Source of the DNA: Dyadobacter sp. SG02
GTDB lineage: Bacteria; Bacteroidota; Bacteroidia; Cytophagales; Spirosomataceae
Assembly: GCF_900109045.1 (NCBI RefSeq)
Contig: NZ_FNYL01000017.1
Location: forward strand, 1 to 64,000
Direction: 5' to 3'
Length of the DNA: 64,000 nucleotides
Within the stretch, counting starts at the first letter, position 1. Every line of letters starts with the position of its first letter. This document shows, one piece after another, positions 8,275 through 16,911 of this stretch. Under the pieces are notes generated by a model, which saw nothing but the letters and a program-made list of their open reading frames with translations, made no database searches and was not told the DNA's origin. The position numbers were made by a program, and so were the translations under genes.

Positions 8275-8703
8275 ATGTATCCACCACAATTAGTGGCTCC
8301 CATGAAGGCCGAACTGACTAACGCCGGTTTTCAGGATCTGACAACCGCTGAGGAAGTCGATAACTTCATGCAAAATACCAAAGGAACTGCTTTGGTAGTG
8401 ATCAATTCGGTATGTGGCTGTGCGGCGGGTGCTGCACGTCCGGGTGTGCGCGCGGCCCTCGCGGGAAGCGATGTGAAACCCGACCACCTGGCGACGGTGT
8501 TTGCAGGAGCTGACCTTGAAGCTACCGCTAAAATGCGTGAGTACACATTGCCTTATCCGCCATCTTCGCCCGCTGTTGCGCTGTTCAAAGACGGTGAGCT
8601 GATCCATTTCGTGGAGCGCCACCACATCGAAGGCCGCTCGGCCCAGATGATCGCTGAGCACCTGAAAATGGCTTTCGAAGAATTCTGCACGGAAGAGGCA
8701 TAA
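8275..8703 (+). CDS. brxB: BrxA/BrxB family bacilliredoxin
   Basis: This 142-residue thioredoxin-fold protein is of the YphP/YqiW family. It has the CGC motif (Cys47-Gly-Cys49 in NSVCGCAAG) instead of CxxC, and a conserved YPPSSPAVALF loop. In Firmicutes the family removes bacillithiol from protein thiols; in Bacteroidota the same genes often sit beside suf genes, so a thiol-redox role supporting Fe-S assembly is likely but inferred. It is the last gene of the suf group, 33 bases after sufT, and is followed by a strong terminator hairpin at 8726. Confidence 0.88.
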   Translation: MYPPQLVAPMKAELTNAGFQDLTTAEEVDNFMQNTKGTALVVINSVCGCAAGAARPGVRAALAGSDVKPDHLATVFAGADLEATAKMREYTLPYPPSSPAVALFKDGELIHFVERHHIEGRSAQMIAEHLKMAFEEFCTEEA

Positions 8704-8725
8704 TTCGAAACTTGTTTAATGACTT

Positions 8726-8767
8726 GACGGCTACTTTCGATTACATTTGAAAGTAGCCGTCTGTTTT
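8726..8767 (+). terminator. Rho-independent terminator after brxB
   Basis: GACGGCTACTTTC (8726-8738) pairs perfectly over 13 bases with GAAAGTAGCCGTC (8749-8761), a 10-base loop lies between them, and TGTTTT follows. A -7-like TACATTTG (8742-8749) lies within the loop and could belong to a promoter for the next gene. Its -33 spacing is poor, so I do not list it separately. Confidence 0.75.
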
Positions 8768-8781
8768 CAATACCTGCCGAC

Positions 8782-9891
8782 ATGAGAGGACATCGTTTCA
8801 CGAAATACATTCCGCCTGAGCAAGGGCCCAACAGCAAGTTCGACCAGCTTTTTGATATTTTTCAACAGCTGCTCCTTATGACCTCGGGCGACGTTTCCGA
8901 GGCCATGTCGTGGCTGAGCCAACTCGACCGCCAGTATAACCTTACCAACGACTCCTACGGTATCGGCGATTTCTTCGATGACCTGAAAAAGAAGGGCTAC
9001 GTGACCGAGGAAAAGCAGGAGGGCGAAAGCCGGCTCATTATGACGCCGAAAGCTGAGAAAAGCATTCGTAAAAGTGCATTGGATGAGATTTTTGGTAAAC
9101 TGAAAAGGTCTAAATCCGGCGGTAACCATCACACGCCTCACCTGGGCGCGGGCGACGAGCTCACGAGCGACATCCGCGATTTTCAGTTTGGCGATACGCT
9201 CGATCAGATTTCGATGACCGAGTCCATCAAAAATGCACAGGTCAATCACGGGATCGGTGATTTTATGCTGATGGAAAACGACCTGGAAGTGGTGGAGCGC
9301 GAGCAGAAAACCACAACTGCCACCGTCGTCATGATCGATATCAGCCATTCGATGATCCTGTATGGCGAAGACCGCATTACACCTGCCAAAAAAGTGGCGC
9401 TGGCATTGGCGGAGCTGATCCGGACCAAATATCCCAAAGATTCGCTCGATATCATCGTTTTCGGCAATGACGCCTGGCAAATACAGTTGAAAGACCTGCC
9501 TTATCTCGAAGTAGGTCCCTACCACACGAACACCGTGGCCGGTTTGGAGCTCGCAATGGATATTCTGCGCCGCAAAAAGACGCGTAACAAGCAGATTTTC
9601 ATGATCACAGACGGTAAACCGACGTGTCTCAAAGAAGGTATACGCTACTACAAAAACAGCTTCGGCCTCGATCGGAAGATCATCAACAAAACGCTTACAT
9701 TAGCCGCGCAATGCCGCCGGCTCGACATTCCGGTAACGACCTTCATGATCGCGACCGATCCATACCTGAAACAATTCGTGCAGAATTTCACTCAGGTCAA
9801 CAATGGCCGTGCCTATTACAGCAACTTGCAGGGGCTAGGGGGCTTTGTACTCGAAGACTTTCAGCGGAACCGGAGGAAGAACGTCAAGTAA
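8782..9891 (+). CDS. vWA domain-containing protein
   Basis: The 369-residue protein has an N-terminal helical region of about 170 residues and a C-terminal von Willebrand A domain with the MIDAS motif DISHS (186-190) and a later MITDGKPTC. No signal peptide or membrane segment is visible, so it is probably cytoplasmic. vWA proteins of this kind usually work with a MoxR/ChlI-type AAA ATPase as a chelatase-like pair. A candidate partner of that type lies at 36082-37620, about 26 kb away, so the pairing is inference. The last codons and stop lie inside the first unit of the GTCA repeat array that starts at 9883. Confidence 0.85.
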   Translation: MRGHRFTKYIPPEQGPNSKFDQLFDIFQQLLLMTSGDVSEAMSWLSQLDRQYNLTNDSYGIGDFFDDLKKKGYVTEEKQEGESRLIMTPKAEKSIRKSALDEIFGKLKRSKSGGNHHTPHLGAGDELTSDIRDFQFGDTLDQISMTESIKNAQVNHGIGDFMLMENDLEVVEREQKTTTATVVMIDISHSMILYGEDRITPAKKVALALAELIRTKYPKDSLDIIVFGNDAWQIQLKDLPYLEVGPYHTNTVAGLELAMDILRRKKTRNKQIFMITDGKPTCLKEGIRYYKNSFGLDRKIINKTLTLAAQCRRLDIPVTTFMIATDPYLKQFVQNFTQVNNGRAYYSNLQGLGGFVLEDFQRNRRKNVK

Positions 9892-10049
9892 AGTCAGGCG
9901 TTGTCAAGTTTGGTCGGGTATTGTCATTTGTAGTCAGGTAGTGTCAGGTGTGGTCATGTATTGTCAAACATTCATTTGAGAAATCCATATTTCTACTGAC
10001 AATACCCGACCAAACTTGACTACAATGACAATACCTGACCACACCTGAC
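9883..10049. repeat. GTCA decamer array with interleaved 24-base inverted repeats
   Basis: GTCA (one GTCG) occurs nine times at exact ten-base spacing, at 9883, 9893 and so on to 9963. The unit is close to GTCAGGTATT. After a 30-base gap, the reverse form TGAC or CGAC occurs at 9997, 10007, 10017, 10026, 10036 and 10046. Two blocks recur in inverted form. Block A (9903-9926) is perfectly complementary to 9997-10020 over 24 bases. Block B (9943-9966) is complementary to 10026-10049 with one mismatch. The order A-B-A'-B' is interleaved, and B can also pair with A' with four mismatches. It fills the gap between two convergent genes and includes the stop codon of the vWA gene. It is not a CRISPR: the unit is too short and there are no spacers. 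Confidence 0.9.
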
Positions 10050-10059
10050 CAAAAACGTT

Positions 10060-12540
10060 TCACCGTTTCGCACCGACTGAAATCATATTCGCGAACAGGC
10101 GGTATGCGCCGGTTACGCCTGCGGGAAGCTCCCGGAAGAACGAGAGGCCGGTGTAAATGTAATGTCCCTTGCCGTATTGCGCATAAAGTGTGCTGCCTTC
10201 TCGGGCGGGTTCATCTTTATCGTGGGCAGAAAATAGCGCGGCGTAGTTCTTCTTGTCCCAATCCTGCGCGAAATACAGCCCGCGCTCCTGGATCCAGCCT
10301 TCGAAATCCTTTTGCGTGATTTTATTAGGGTAATTCATAATCGGGTTCTCCGGTTGCAGGAACTGCATTTCCGCATCTTCCTCAGTCACACGTTCGCGAC
10401 CCAGCTCGATATTGAACGGGCCTATTTGCTTCACTTTCTGGCCACCTGGAATGGTATACTGCACCACCATTGTGCCGCCGTTTTTGACATAGTCCATCAG
10501 TTTGGCCTGATAATTGTTCAGGTAAGCCTCCGTGTTGTAGGCCCTTACACCCACTACGATCGCGTCGTATACATTCAGGTCTTTCGCGAGTGCCGCCTCG
10601 TTGAGCATCGTTACCTGGCAATCCATTTGGCGTAATGCAGTAGGCACATCGTCGCCTGCGCCGGCAATGTAGCCAATGTTTTTGGCGGCCGTTTTTACAT
10701 CTATTTTAGCCAGTTTCGCAGAAGATTCGGGGAAAAGTGTTTGGCTGGGAATGTGCTGGTAGGCAATTGTTTTTACCGACTTATCATAATTTTTACCATC
10801 CACAATCGCCACTGCTTTGATCACAGCTTCCTGATTACCAGTCGGCGGCGTAATCACGAATGAGAAATACTGCTGCTGGTATTTGTTGGTTAAATTGAAT
10901 TCCGCAGATTCGGGAACGGCTTTCCAACCTGCTGGAACCACTGGCTTCAATGTGCCTTTTACATTGCTGCGCTGCGCCTCCACGATGATATTGACTGTTT
11001 TTGCTTCCATCGAAGGAAATATGAAAACAGGTTCGGTAATGGTCGTGGTAACCAACGGCCGAATCTCAAATGGCCGGTAAATTTCGCCTTCCGCCGGGTC
11101 AACGGATTTGTAAACCCACGGTCTTTCAAACACAAACTCCTGTCCGCCGATTTCGAACTTGTAGCTGGTTTTCGTTTCCGGCCGGTTTTCGGGATAGCCG
11201 ATATCCTGCTGGCTATCAATCTGGAAAATGCCGCGCTCGATCGGTTTTTCGAGCCAATAGGGCTGTGTGGTTTTCAGATCGGCAGGTAACAATGCCTTTT
11301 TGGGAAATGCATTCATTTCATTGGTACCCAAAGCAAGGTTCAAAACGCTATCCGCCGATTTGCCGGTCCAATGCAGCGAAACGAGTTTCACAGGGTAGTC
11401 GGAACGTTTGACAATGCCGATATTAATGCGCGCCTCGTCGCCGGCGACGCCCGAAAAGTCATTAGGATTAGTTTCAAACCAAAGCCCCGCGCATTGCTGG
11501 ATCAGGTCCTTCACTTCCTCTTTTTTTGCTTTAATATAAATGTTGCCCGAATCCAGCTTATTGAGCTCGGCATTGATTTTCAAAAGCTCCGGAATGGAAG
11601 CGGACGGCTTGTTCACCGAATAATTTTTAATGGCAGCCGCAATGAGCGCGTGTACTTTTTCACTTCCTTTTACACGTTTCCAACTCACATCAACACCGTC
11701 GAATAGATTCTTCCCGGCCGGCGTGCCTACCTTGTGCAGGAAGAAATCGATGCGATCGCCGCGTTGCGGAGCGCTTCCGAAGCCCTGGCTGCGGTGCTGG
11801 CTACGGCTTAATGCAGCTATTTCAGTATAAGATTTGCCTAAAACCGGGTTGTAGCCACCGATTGCAATCGAAATGAAAGGGCTTTTCTCCTCGCTGGGCG
11901 CTTTATTGGTGAAGCCGGGTGTGAACGTGTTCCAGACGAGGCGCTTGGTTTGCCAGGTTTTCACAAATCTCAACTGGTTGGGGTAGGCCTTCGGATCGGC
12001 GGCGAGGTTGAAACCTTCTTCGGCCAGGTATGCCGAGGTCTGGTGGTGACCGTGACCTGCGCGCGGGTCGGGGGGGAAGCGGGTAATAATCACGTCGGGC
12101 TGGAATTTGCGGATCATCCATACCACGTCGCCGAGCACCTTGTCGCGGTCCCAGAAGTGCAGCGTTTCATCGCGGGTTTTGGAAAAACCAAAATCATATG
12201 CCCGTGAAAAGAACTGCTGTGCGCCGTCGATGCGCCGTGCCGCCAGCAATTCCTGGGTACGGATCACACCGATATTGTAGCCCTGCTCGGCGCCGATGAG
12301 GTTCTGGCCACCATCGCCGCGCGTGAGGGAGAGGTAGCCGGTACGCACAAGCTGGTCCTTCGATAAGTAGGAGAGCATCAGCGTATTCTCGTCGTCGGGG
12401 TGGGCCGCGATGTAGAGCACGGATCCCAGTACATCGAGTTTTTTAATGTTCTGAAAGATTTCACTGGACGAGAGGGCGGGTGTCTGCGCGAAAAGCCGGG
12501 TGGCAAACAGTACGAGTACGAGCGTAAAGAAACGATGCAT
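10060..12540 (-). CDS. Secreted PIG-L (LmbE-like) family deacetylase, two-domain
   Basis: The 826-residue protein has an N-terminal signal peptide (cleavage near LFAQ). A PIG-L/LmbE zinc deacetylase domain follows, with AHPDDE at 46-51 and HGHH at 163-166 as metal ligands. The middle is beta-rich (about 370-590). The C-terminal part (NIGYIAGAGDDVP, IVVGVRAYNTE, GGTMVVQYTIPGG) looks like a glutamine-amidotransferase or ThuA-like fold. It probably removes acetyl groups from N-acetylated sugars in the periplasm or outside the cell; the substrate is unknown. Its stop is 11 bases from the GTCA array shared with the convergent vWA gene. Confidence 0.82.
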   Translation of the reverse strand: MHRFFTLVLVLFATRLFAQTPALSSSEIFQNIKKLDVLGSVLYIAAHPDDENTLMLSYLSKDQLVRTGYLSLTRGDGGQNLIGAEQGYNIGVIRTQELLAARRIDGAQQFFSRAYDFGFSKTRDETLHFWDRDKVLGDVVWMIRKFQPDVIITRFPPDPRAGHGHHQTSAYLAEEGFNLAADPKAYPNQLRFVKTWQTKRLVWNTFTPGFTNKAPSEEKSPFISIAIGGYNPVLGKSYTEIAALSRSQHRSQGFGSAPQRGDRIDFFLHKVGTPAGKNLFDGVDVSWKRVKGSEKVHALIAAAIKNYSVNKPSASIPELLKINAELNKLDSGNIYIKAKKEEVKDLIQQCAGLWFETNPNDFSGVAGDEARINIGIVKRSDYPVKLVSLHWTGKSADSVLNLALGTNEMNAFPKKALLPADLKTTQPYWLEKPIERGIFQIDSQQDIGYPENRPETKTSYKFEIGGQEFVFERPWVYKSVDPAEGEIYRPFEIRPLVTTTITEPVFIFPSMEAKTVNIIVEAQRSNVKGTLKPVVPAGWKAVPESAEFNLTNKYQQQYFSFVITPPTGNQEAVIKAVAIVDGKNYDKSVKTIAYQHIPSQTLFPESSAKLAKIDVKTAAKNIGYIAGAGDDVPTALRQMDCQVTMLNEAALAKDLNVYDAIVVGVRAYNTEAYLNNYQAKLMDYVKNGGTMVVQYTIPGGQKVKQIGPFNIELGRERVTEEDAEMQFLQPENPIMNYPNKITQKDFEGWIQERGLYFAQDWDKKNYAALFSAHDKDEPAREGSTLYAQYGKGHYIYTGLSFFRELPAGVTGAYRLFANMISVGAKR

Positions 12541-12569
12541 AACGGGTTAAGGTGGTTGATTTGGGCCGG

Positions 12570-13196
12570 TCAAAGGGTCCAGGTCAGTACATAGTCTTCA
12601 AATGTATCAAATTGAACCTGTATCGTTTCCGGAAGATCTCCTTTTTGCAGATTAACTTCAAAACGACCGTTTTGGTTGCCGGAAAACGGATTAATCGTGA
12701 TATGTTTTTTCAGGTCGATGGAAGCGTCGCCGGCATATTTGAATACCGATTCCTTGGCTGACCAGATCAGGTGCATTTGTACATTGTTATCCAGATCGGC
12801 CCATTGCAGCTCCAAATCATTCAAAAAATAGAATGCGCCCTTTGAAATCGAAGGCTTCATCTGCTGAATATCGATCCCCACAGATGCGCTCTTGCGCAGG
12901 TATACACACACATATGCGCCCGAATGCGACATCGAAATTTCGATTTCCGACCCGATAATGTGCGGCTTACGTTCCGCATCATAGCCGATCACTGCATTGG
13001 TTCCCAGCATTTCTTTCAGCAACACCCTGCAAGCCAGCCATTCCTGCTTTCGCTTCTCCTTGGAAATCCCCTCGGATTTTTGCATTTCAGAAGTCGGCAA
13101 ATCGAGCATTCCGAGCAACGCTTCCCACGGTTCCGTCATGCGCCAAAGCCCCAGTTTTGCTGCCGGTGAAATGGTTTTTATAGAAACGATGCCCAT
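12570..13196 (-). CDS. 4'-phosphopantetheinyl transferase superfamily protein
   Basis: This 208-residue Sfp-like enzyme transfers the phosphopantetheine arm of CoA to carrier proteins. Visible motifs are SMSHS (88-92), the magnesium-binding GIDIQ (107-111) and WSAKESVFK (145-153), in the order and spacing of the family. The N-terminal part is weakly conserved, as is usual. It is divergent from the C45 gene and lies at the edge of the darAB cluster, so it most likely activates the ACP at 25662. A general role on fatty-acid ACP is also possible. Confidence 0.88.
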   Translation of the reverse strand: MGIVSIKTISPAAKLGLWRMTEPWEALLGMLDLPTSEMQKSEGISKEKRKQEWLACRVLLKEMLGTNAVIGYDAERKPHIIGSEIEISMSHSGAYVCVYLRKSASVGIDIQQMKPSISKGAFYFLNDLELQWADLDNNVQMHLIWSAKESVFKYAGDASIDLKKHITINPFSGNQNGRFEVNLQKGDLPETIQVQFDTFEDYVLTWTL

Positions 13197-13203
13197 TTAT
13201 TGC

Positions 13204-13211
13204 TAATTTTG
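13204..13211 (+). promoter_or_regulatory. -7 promoter box before the C45 gene
   Basis: TAATTTTG matches TAnnTTTG and lies in the 22-base gap between the divergent PPTase and C45 genes. Transcription would start near 13218, which would make the first ATG (13219) leaderless. This favours ATG 13255 as the true start. A T-rich stretch about 24 bases upstream is the only -33 candidate. Confidence 0.45.
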
Positions 13212-13218
13212 GTACCCG

Positions 13219-14940
13219 ATGCGGCGTCACATGATGCGCCGTTCTGCTGATTTTATGTGGCCTAAAAACAAAGTCCTGCGTTCCGCACTCAAAGCATTCT
13301 CCATTTTCTTTCTGATCATCGGGATACTCTTCGGATTATTCCTCTGGCGTATTCGCGTGCCGAAGCCGGAGCTTGAAAGTACTAAAACTGTCGAAAGTTA
13401 CAAGCGCGAACAAGTGGGGGAGAACCATTACCGCGTGGGCAACAACTGGCTACGGAAGAACAAACACGGCATTTGGGAAATGTACCTGGAAGGCGCGCCT
13501 TACGAGCGCGGACTGGTTTACGGCATTCTCGCGAAGGAGTTGATGGAAAAGCAGGAGGTACATTTCGTGGGCCAGATCAGGGAAATGATACCGAGCGCGA
13601 TGTTCCTGCAAGTGCTGAAGGGTTTTGTGGGCTGGTTTAACCGTGATATTTACAAATACATTCCCGAGGAAAACCAGCAGGAGATTTACGGCGTTTCTCA
13701 GTCCTTCTCGGACCAGTTCAACTACATCGGGCCCAAATATTACCGCATTCTCAACTACCACGCGGCGCACGACATCGGCCACGCGCTCACGGATTTGAAT
13801 ATGGTAGGTTGCACCTCGTTTGCCGTCAACCATTCGCTCACCAGGGATTCTACACTGCTCATTGCCCGCAACTTCGATTTCTACATGGGCGATGCATTTG
13901 CCGAGGACAAGCTGATCGTCTTCATGAATCCTGACAAAGGCTATAAATTCGCTTCTTACGCCTGGGCCGGGCTTACGGGTGTGGTTTCGGGGATAAATGA
14001 AAAGGGCATTACGGTCACTTTAAATGCTTCCAAATCGGATATCCCTTTCGGAGCGAAAGAGCCTATTTCTATTTTGGCAAGGGAAATTCTCCAATATGCG
14101 GGTACCATTGAAGAAGCGCGGAAAATCGCTTCCAAAAGCGAGACATTCGTTTCCGAATCGCTGCTGATAGGCTCGGCGGCGGATGATAAGGCGGTGATTA
14201 TCGAGAAATCGCCCCAGAAAATGGATGTGTACGATTCGGGTAAGGATGCGCTCGTGTGTGCCAACCATTACCAGAGCAATGCATTCGTGAAGGATTCGGT
14301 GAATATCAATAATATCAAGGATACGGATTCCAAGGCGCGCTTCGACCGGATGACGCAGCTCATGGGCCGTTCGTACCCGATGGACGTGAACCAGGCCGCT
14401 GCTATTCTGCGCGATCAGAAGGGTGTCGACGATAAATTCATCGGTTATGGCAATTCGAAACTGCTTAACCAGCTCATTGCACACCACGGCATTGTTTTCA
14501 AACCTGCTAAAAAGGAATTCTGGATTTCGGCGCCGCCCTACCAGCTCGGGGAGTTTGTGGGGTACGACTTAAACCGCATTTTTGCACAAAAAGGTCATTT
14601 TCAGTCATTTGATTCGCTGGATATCGGCCGTGATCCGTTCCTCGAATCCGCTGACTATAAAAAGTTTGAGGCATTTAAATCAGTGAGGCAGAAAATTACT
14701 AAATATGTAATGCTGGACACGCCGCTTTCGCTGACGCCCGGGGCCGAGAATGAATTTATTGCCAATAATGCGCAGAGTTATCTTCCTTATTTTTTCCTCG
14801 GACAGTATCATCAAAAGAAAGGCGATTTCGGCAAAGCGATCGGCTATTACGAGCAGGCTTTGAAACACGAGGTTTCTTCCTTGAACGAGGAAAACTCGAT
14901 CCGCGAACGGATAGCCGAAAGTAAGCAGGGCAAACATTAA
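13219..14940 (+). CDS. C45 family autoproteolytic acyltransferase/hydrolase with TPR-like C-terminus
   Basis: This is an Ntn-fold enzyme of the acyl-CoA:6-aminopenicillanate acyltransferase-like family. Residue numbers are from ATG 13219. A membrane anchor lies at about 25-43, and the catalytic Cys198 in NMVGCTSFAV would be exposed by self-cleavage after Gly197. SLLIGSAADDKAVIIEKSP and CANHYQS are further family segments. The last 40 residues (YLPYFFLGQYHQKKGDFGKA) look like one TPR unit. ATG 13255 (MWPKNK) may be the real start, because a promoter box sits just before 13219. Genes of this kind occur in flexirubin clusters; a role in forming or cleaving an acyl bond outside the cytoplasmic membrane is inferred. 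Confidence 0.82.
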   Translation: MRRHMMRRSADFMWPKNKVLRSALKAFSIFFLIIGILFGLFLWRIRVPKPELESTKTVESYKREQVGENHYRVGNNWLRKNKHGIWEMYLEGAPYERGLVYGILAKELMEKQEVHFVGQIREMIPSAMFLQVLKGFVGWFNRDIYKYIPEENQQEIYGVSQSFSDQFNYIGPKYYRILNYHAAHDIGHALTDLNMVGCTSFAVNHSLTRDSTLLIARNFDFYMGDAFAEDKLIVFMNPDKGYKFASYAWAGLTGVVSGINEKGITVTLNASKSDIPFGAKEPISILAREILQYAGTIEEARKIASKSETFVSESLLIGSAADDKAVIIEKSPQKMDVYDSGKDALVCANHYQSNAFVKDSVNINNIKDTDSKARFDRMTQLMGRSYPMDVNQAAAILRDQKGVDDKFIGYGNSKLLNQLIAHHGIVFKPAKKEFWISAPPYQLGEFVGYDLNRIFAQKGHFQSFDSLDIGRDPFLESADYKKFEAFKSVRQKITKYVMLDTPLSLTPGAENEFIANNAQSYLPYFFLGQYHQKKGDFGKAIGYYEQALKHEVSSLNEENSIRERIAESKQGKH

Positions 14941-14986
14941 TGCATTTTACGCATATTGAGCTTATCCATACCAACTTTTGATTGCC

Positions 14987-16237
14987 ATGAGTCCCGAAAC
15001 ACAGCAGCCCGCGTTGCAGCAGCTTTTGTTGCACGTTTCCAACTATTCAAACTACTATAAGCGACTCTTTCGCGAACACAACATTCATGTGGATGCGATT
15101 AAAACGGTGGCCGATTTAGCACAACTGCCGTTTACTACCAAAGACGACCTCGCGCAATACAACGACGACTTCCTATGCGTGCCCAAAAGCCGCATTACCG
15201 ATTTCGTGACCACGTCGGGCACGCTCAGTGATCCGGTGGCATTCTACCTCACCGATTCGGATGTCGAAAGGCTTGCAACGAACGAATCGGAATCGTTCCG
15301 GTGCGCCGGTGGCTCGGAGAACGACATTTACCAGCTCATGACCACCATCGACCGCCGCTTTATGGCAGGGCTCGCGTACTGGATGGGTGCGCGCAAAATG
15401 GGAGCGGGGATGATCCGCGTGGGCCCGGGAGCGCCGTTCCTGCAATGGGAGTCGATCCAGCGGTTTTCGCCGACGGTAATTATCGCTATTCCTTCATTTA
15501 TTCCCCGGCTGATCGATTACGCCGTCGCCAACGAGATCGATTTCACCGCTTCGAGCATTCAATCCATCATCTGCATCGGCGAGCCGATCCGTAACCCGGA
15601 TTTTTCACTAAACGAGCTGGGCAAGCGTATTACCTCGCAGTGGGACGTGAAGCTGTATTCTACCTACGCGTCTACCGAAATGGGTGCGGCGTTCACCGAA
15701 TGCGGCGAAGGTAAAGGCGGCCACTTGAACCCCGATTTGCTGATCCTCGAAGTAGTAGATGACGAAGGTAATGCGGTGAAAGACGGCGAACTCGGCGAAG
15801 TGGTGGTGACGACGCTTGGCGTGGAAGGTATGCCGTTGCTGCGCTACAAAACCGGCGACCTTTGTAATGTGTATTACGAGCCTTGTTCGTGCGGGCGCAC
15901 GAGCCCGCGCCTGGGGCCGGTCGTGGGACGGAAGCAGCAGATGATCAAATTCAAGGGTACCACCATATTTCCGCCGGCATTATTCGACGTGCTGGACGCC
16001 GTGAAGGAAATCGATTTGTACCAGGTGGTCGTATCTAAGAACGAGTTCGGGAACGACGAGATTACCGTGGTGCTTCCGATGCAATTGCAGACTTCCGCAT
16101 TCAGGGAAACCATGCATTCATTGTTTAAATCCAGGCTTCGCGTATCACCCGCATTAACTTTCGTAACCACTGAAGAACTAACTTTCCGGATCTACAAACA
16201 GGAGAAACGCAAACCTGAGAAATTGATCTATATTTGA
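14987..16237 (+). CDS. Phenylacetate-CoA ligase-like AMP-binding enzyme
   Basis: The 416-residue adenylate-forming enzyme belongs to the PaaK-like group. It has the ATP-binding loop TTSGTLSDP, YASTEMG, the YKTGDLC motif, and the CSCGRTSPRLGPVVGR segment typical of phenylacetate-CoA ligases. In this cluster it may activate an aromatic acid (for example a coumarate-type starter) for loading on the ACP; that substrate is inferred. I chose ATG 14987 over TTG 14978, as it gives the usual start. It follows the C45 gene by 46 bases. Confidence 0.85.
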   Translation: MSPETQQPALQQLLLHVSNYSNYYKRLFREHNIHVDAIKTVADLAQLPFTTKDDLAQYNDDFLCVPKSRITDFVTTSGTLSDPVAFYLTDSDVERLATNESESFRCAGGSENDIYQLMTTIDRRFMAGLAYWMGARKMGAGMIRVGPGAPFLQWESIQRFSPTVIIAIPSFIPRLIDYAVANEIDFTASSIQSIICIGEPIRNPDFSLNELGKRITSQWDVKLYSTYASTEMGAAFTECGEGKGGHLNPDLLILEVVDDEGNAVKDGELGEVVVTTLGVEGMPLLRYKTGDLCNVYYEPCSCGRTSPRLGPVVGRKQQMIKFKGTTIFPPALFDVLDAVKEIDLYQVVVSKNEFGNDEITVVLPMQLQTSAFRETMHSLFKSRLRVSPALTFVTTEELTFRIYKQEKRKPEKLIYI

Positions 16238-16270
16238 ACCCTCTGTTACCATAAAAATAAAATTACTATC

Positions 16271-16885
16271 ATGAAAAAGTTTATTTATGCGTCTGCAATG
16301 GCCATTTCGTTCCTGGCGGCAGATGCAGCAATTGCCCAGCGTGTCGACCTGCGTTCCGGTGACGTGGGCGTGTTGTCTGGCCAGAAAACGGTCAATGTAG
16401 AGTACGATTATTCGGAGTTTGGCGTGGGGAAATTTGCTACGGAGCAAGAGTACCTGGATAAGAAATCGGCCGAGTACAATGCGAAGGAAGCCGGCAAAGG
16501 CGATACCTGGAAAAAGGCATGGGTAGAAGACCGCAAGGCCCGCTACGAGCCCAAGTTCGAAGAGCTGTTCAACAAAGGACTGGAAGACAAAGGCATTACC
16601 GCCGTAAAGGCCCGCCCCGACGCGCAATATACCCTGATCGTGAAAACGAAATTCGTCGAGCCCGGCTTTAACGTGGGCGTGATGCGCAAGAATGCTTATG
16701 TCGATTACGAAATCGATCTCGTGGAATCGGCTAACAAATCCAATAAAGTTGCTGAAATTGGAATGAGAAATGTTCCGGGAGGTCAATTCGCAGGATTCGA
16801 CTTCGATACGGGCACCCGCATTGCGGAGTCCTATGCGAAAGCGGGCAAATCCCTGGCGGCGTTTCTGGACAAAAAACTGAAATAA
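16271..16885 (+). CDS. Secreted protein of unknown function
   Basis: The 204-residue protein has a clear signal peptide (MKKFIYASAMAISFLAADAA, then IAQ). The mature part is rich in Lys and Asp/Glu, with YTLIVKTKFVEPGFNVGV in a predicted beta region and a helical C-terminus ending SLAAFLDKKLK. I do not recognise the family. It lies 33 bases after the AMP ligase and 26 before another small secreted protein, so all three are probably co-transcribed. It may help periplasmic or outer-membrane handling of the pigment, but nothing in the sequence shows this. Confidence 0.75.
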   Translation: MKKFIYASAMAISFLAADAAIAQRVDLRSGDVGVLSGQKTVNVEYDYSEFGVGKFATEQEYLDKKSAEYNAKEAGKGDTWKKAWVEDRKARYEPKFEELFNKGLEDKGITAVKARPDAQYTLIVKTKFVEPGFNVGVMRKNAYVDYEIDLVESANKSNKVAEIGMRNVPGGQFAGFDFDTGTRIAESYAKAGKSLAAFLDKKLK

Positions 16886-16911
16886 ACTAAACGTTCCAAA
16901 TACTCCCAGTT

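Noticed and set aside
9883-10049. CRISPR array
   Set aside because: The unit is only ten bases with no spacers between repeats, and no cas genes lie nearby.
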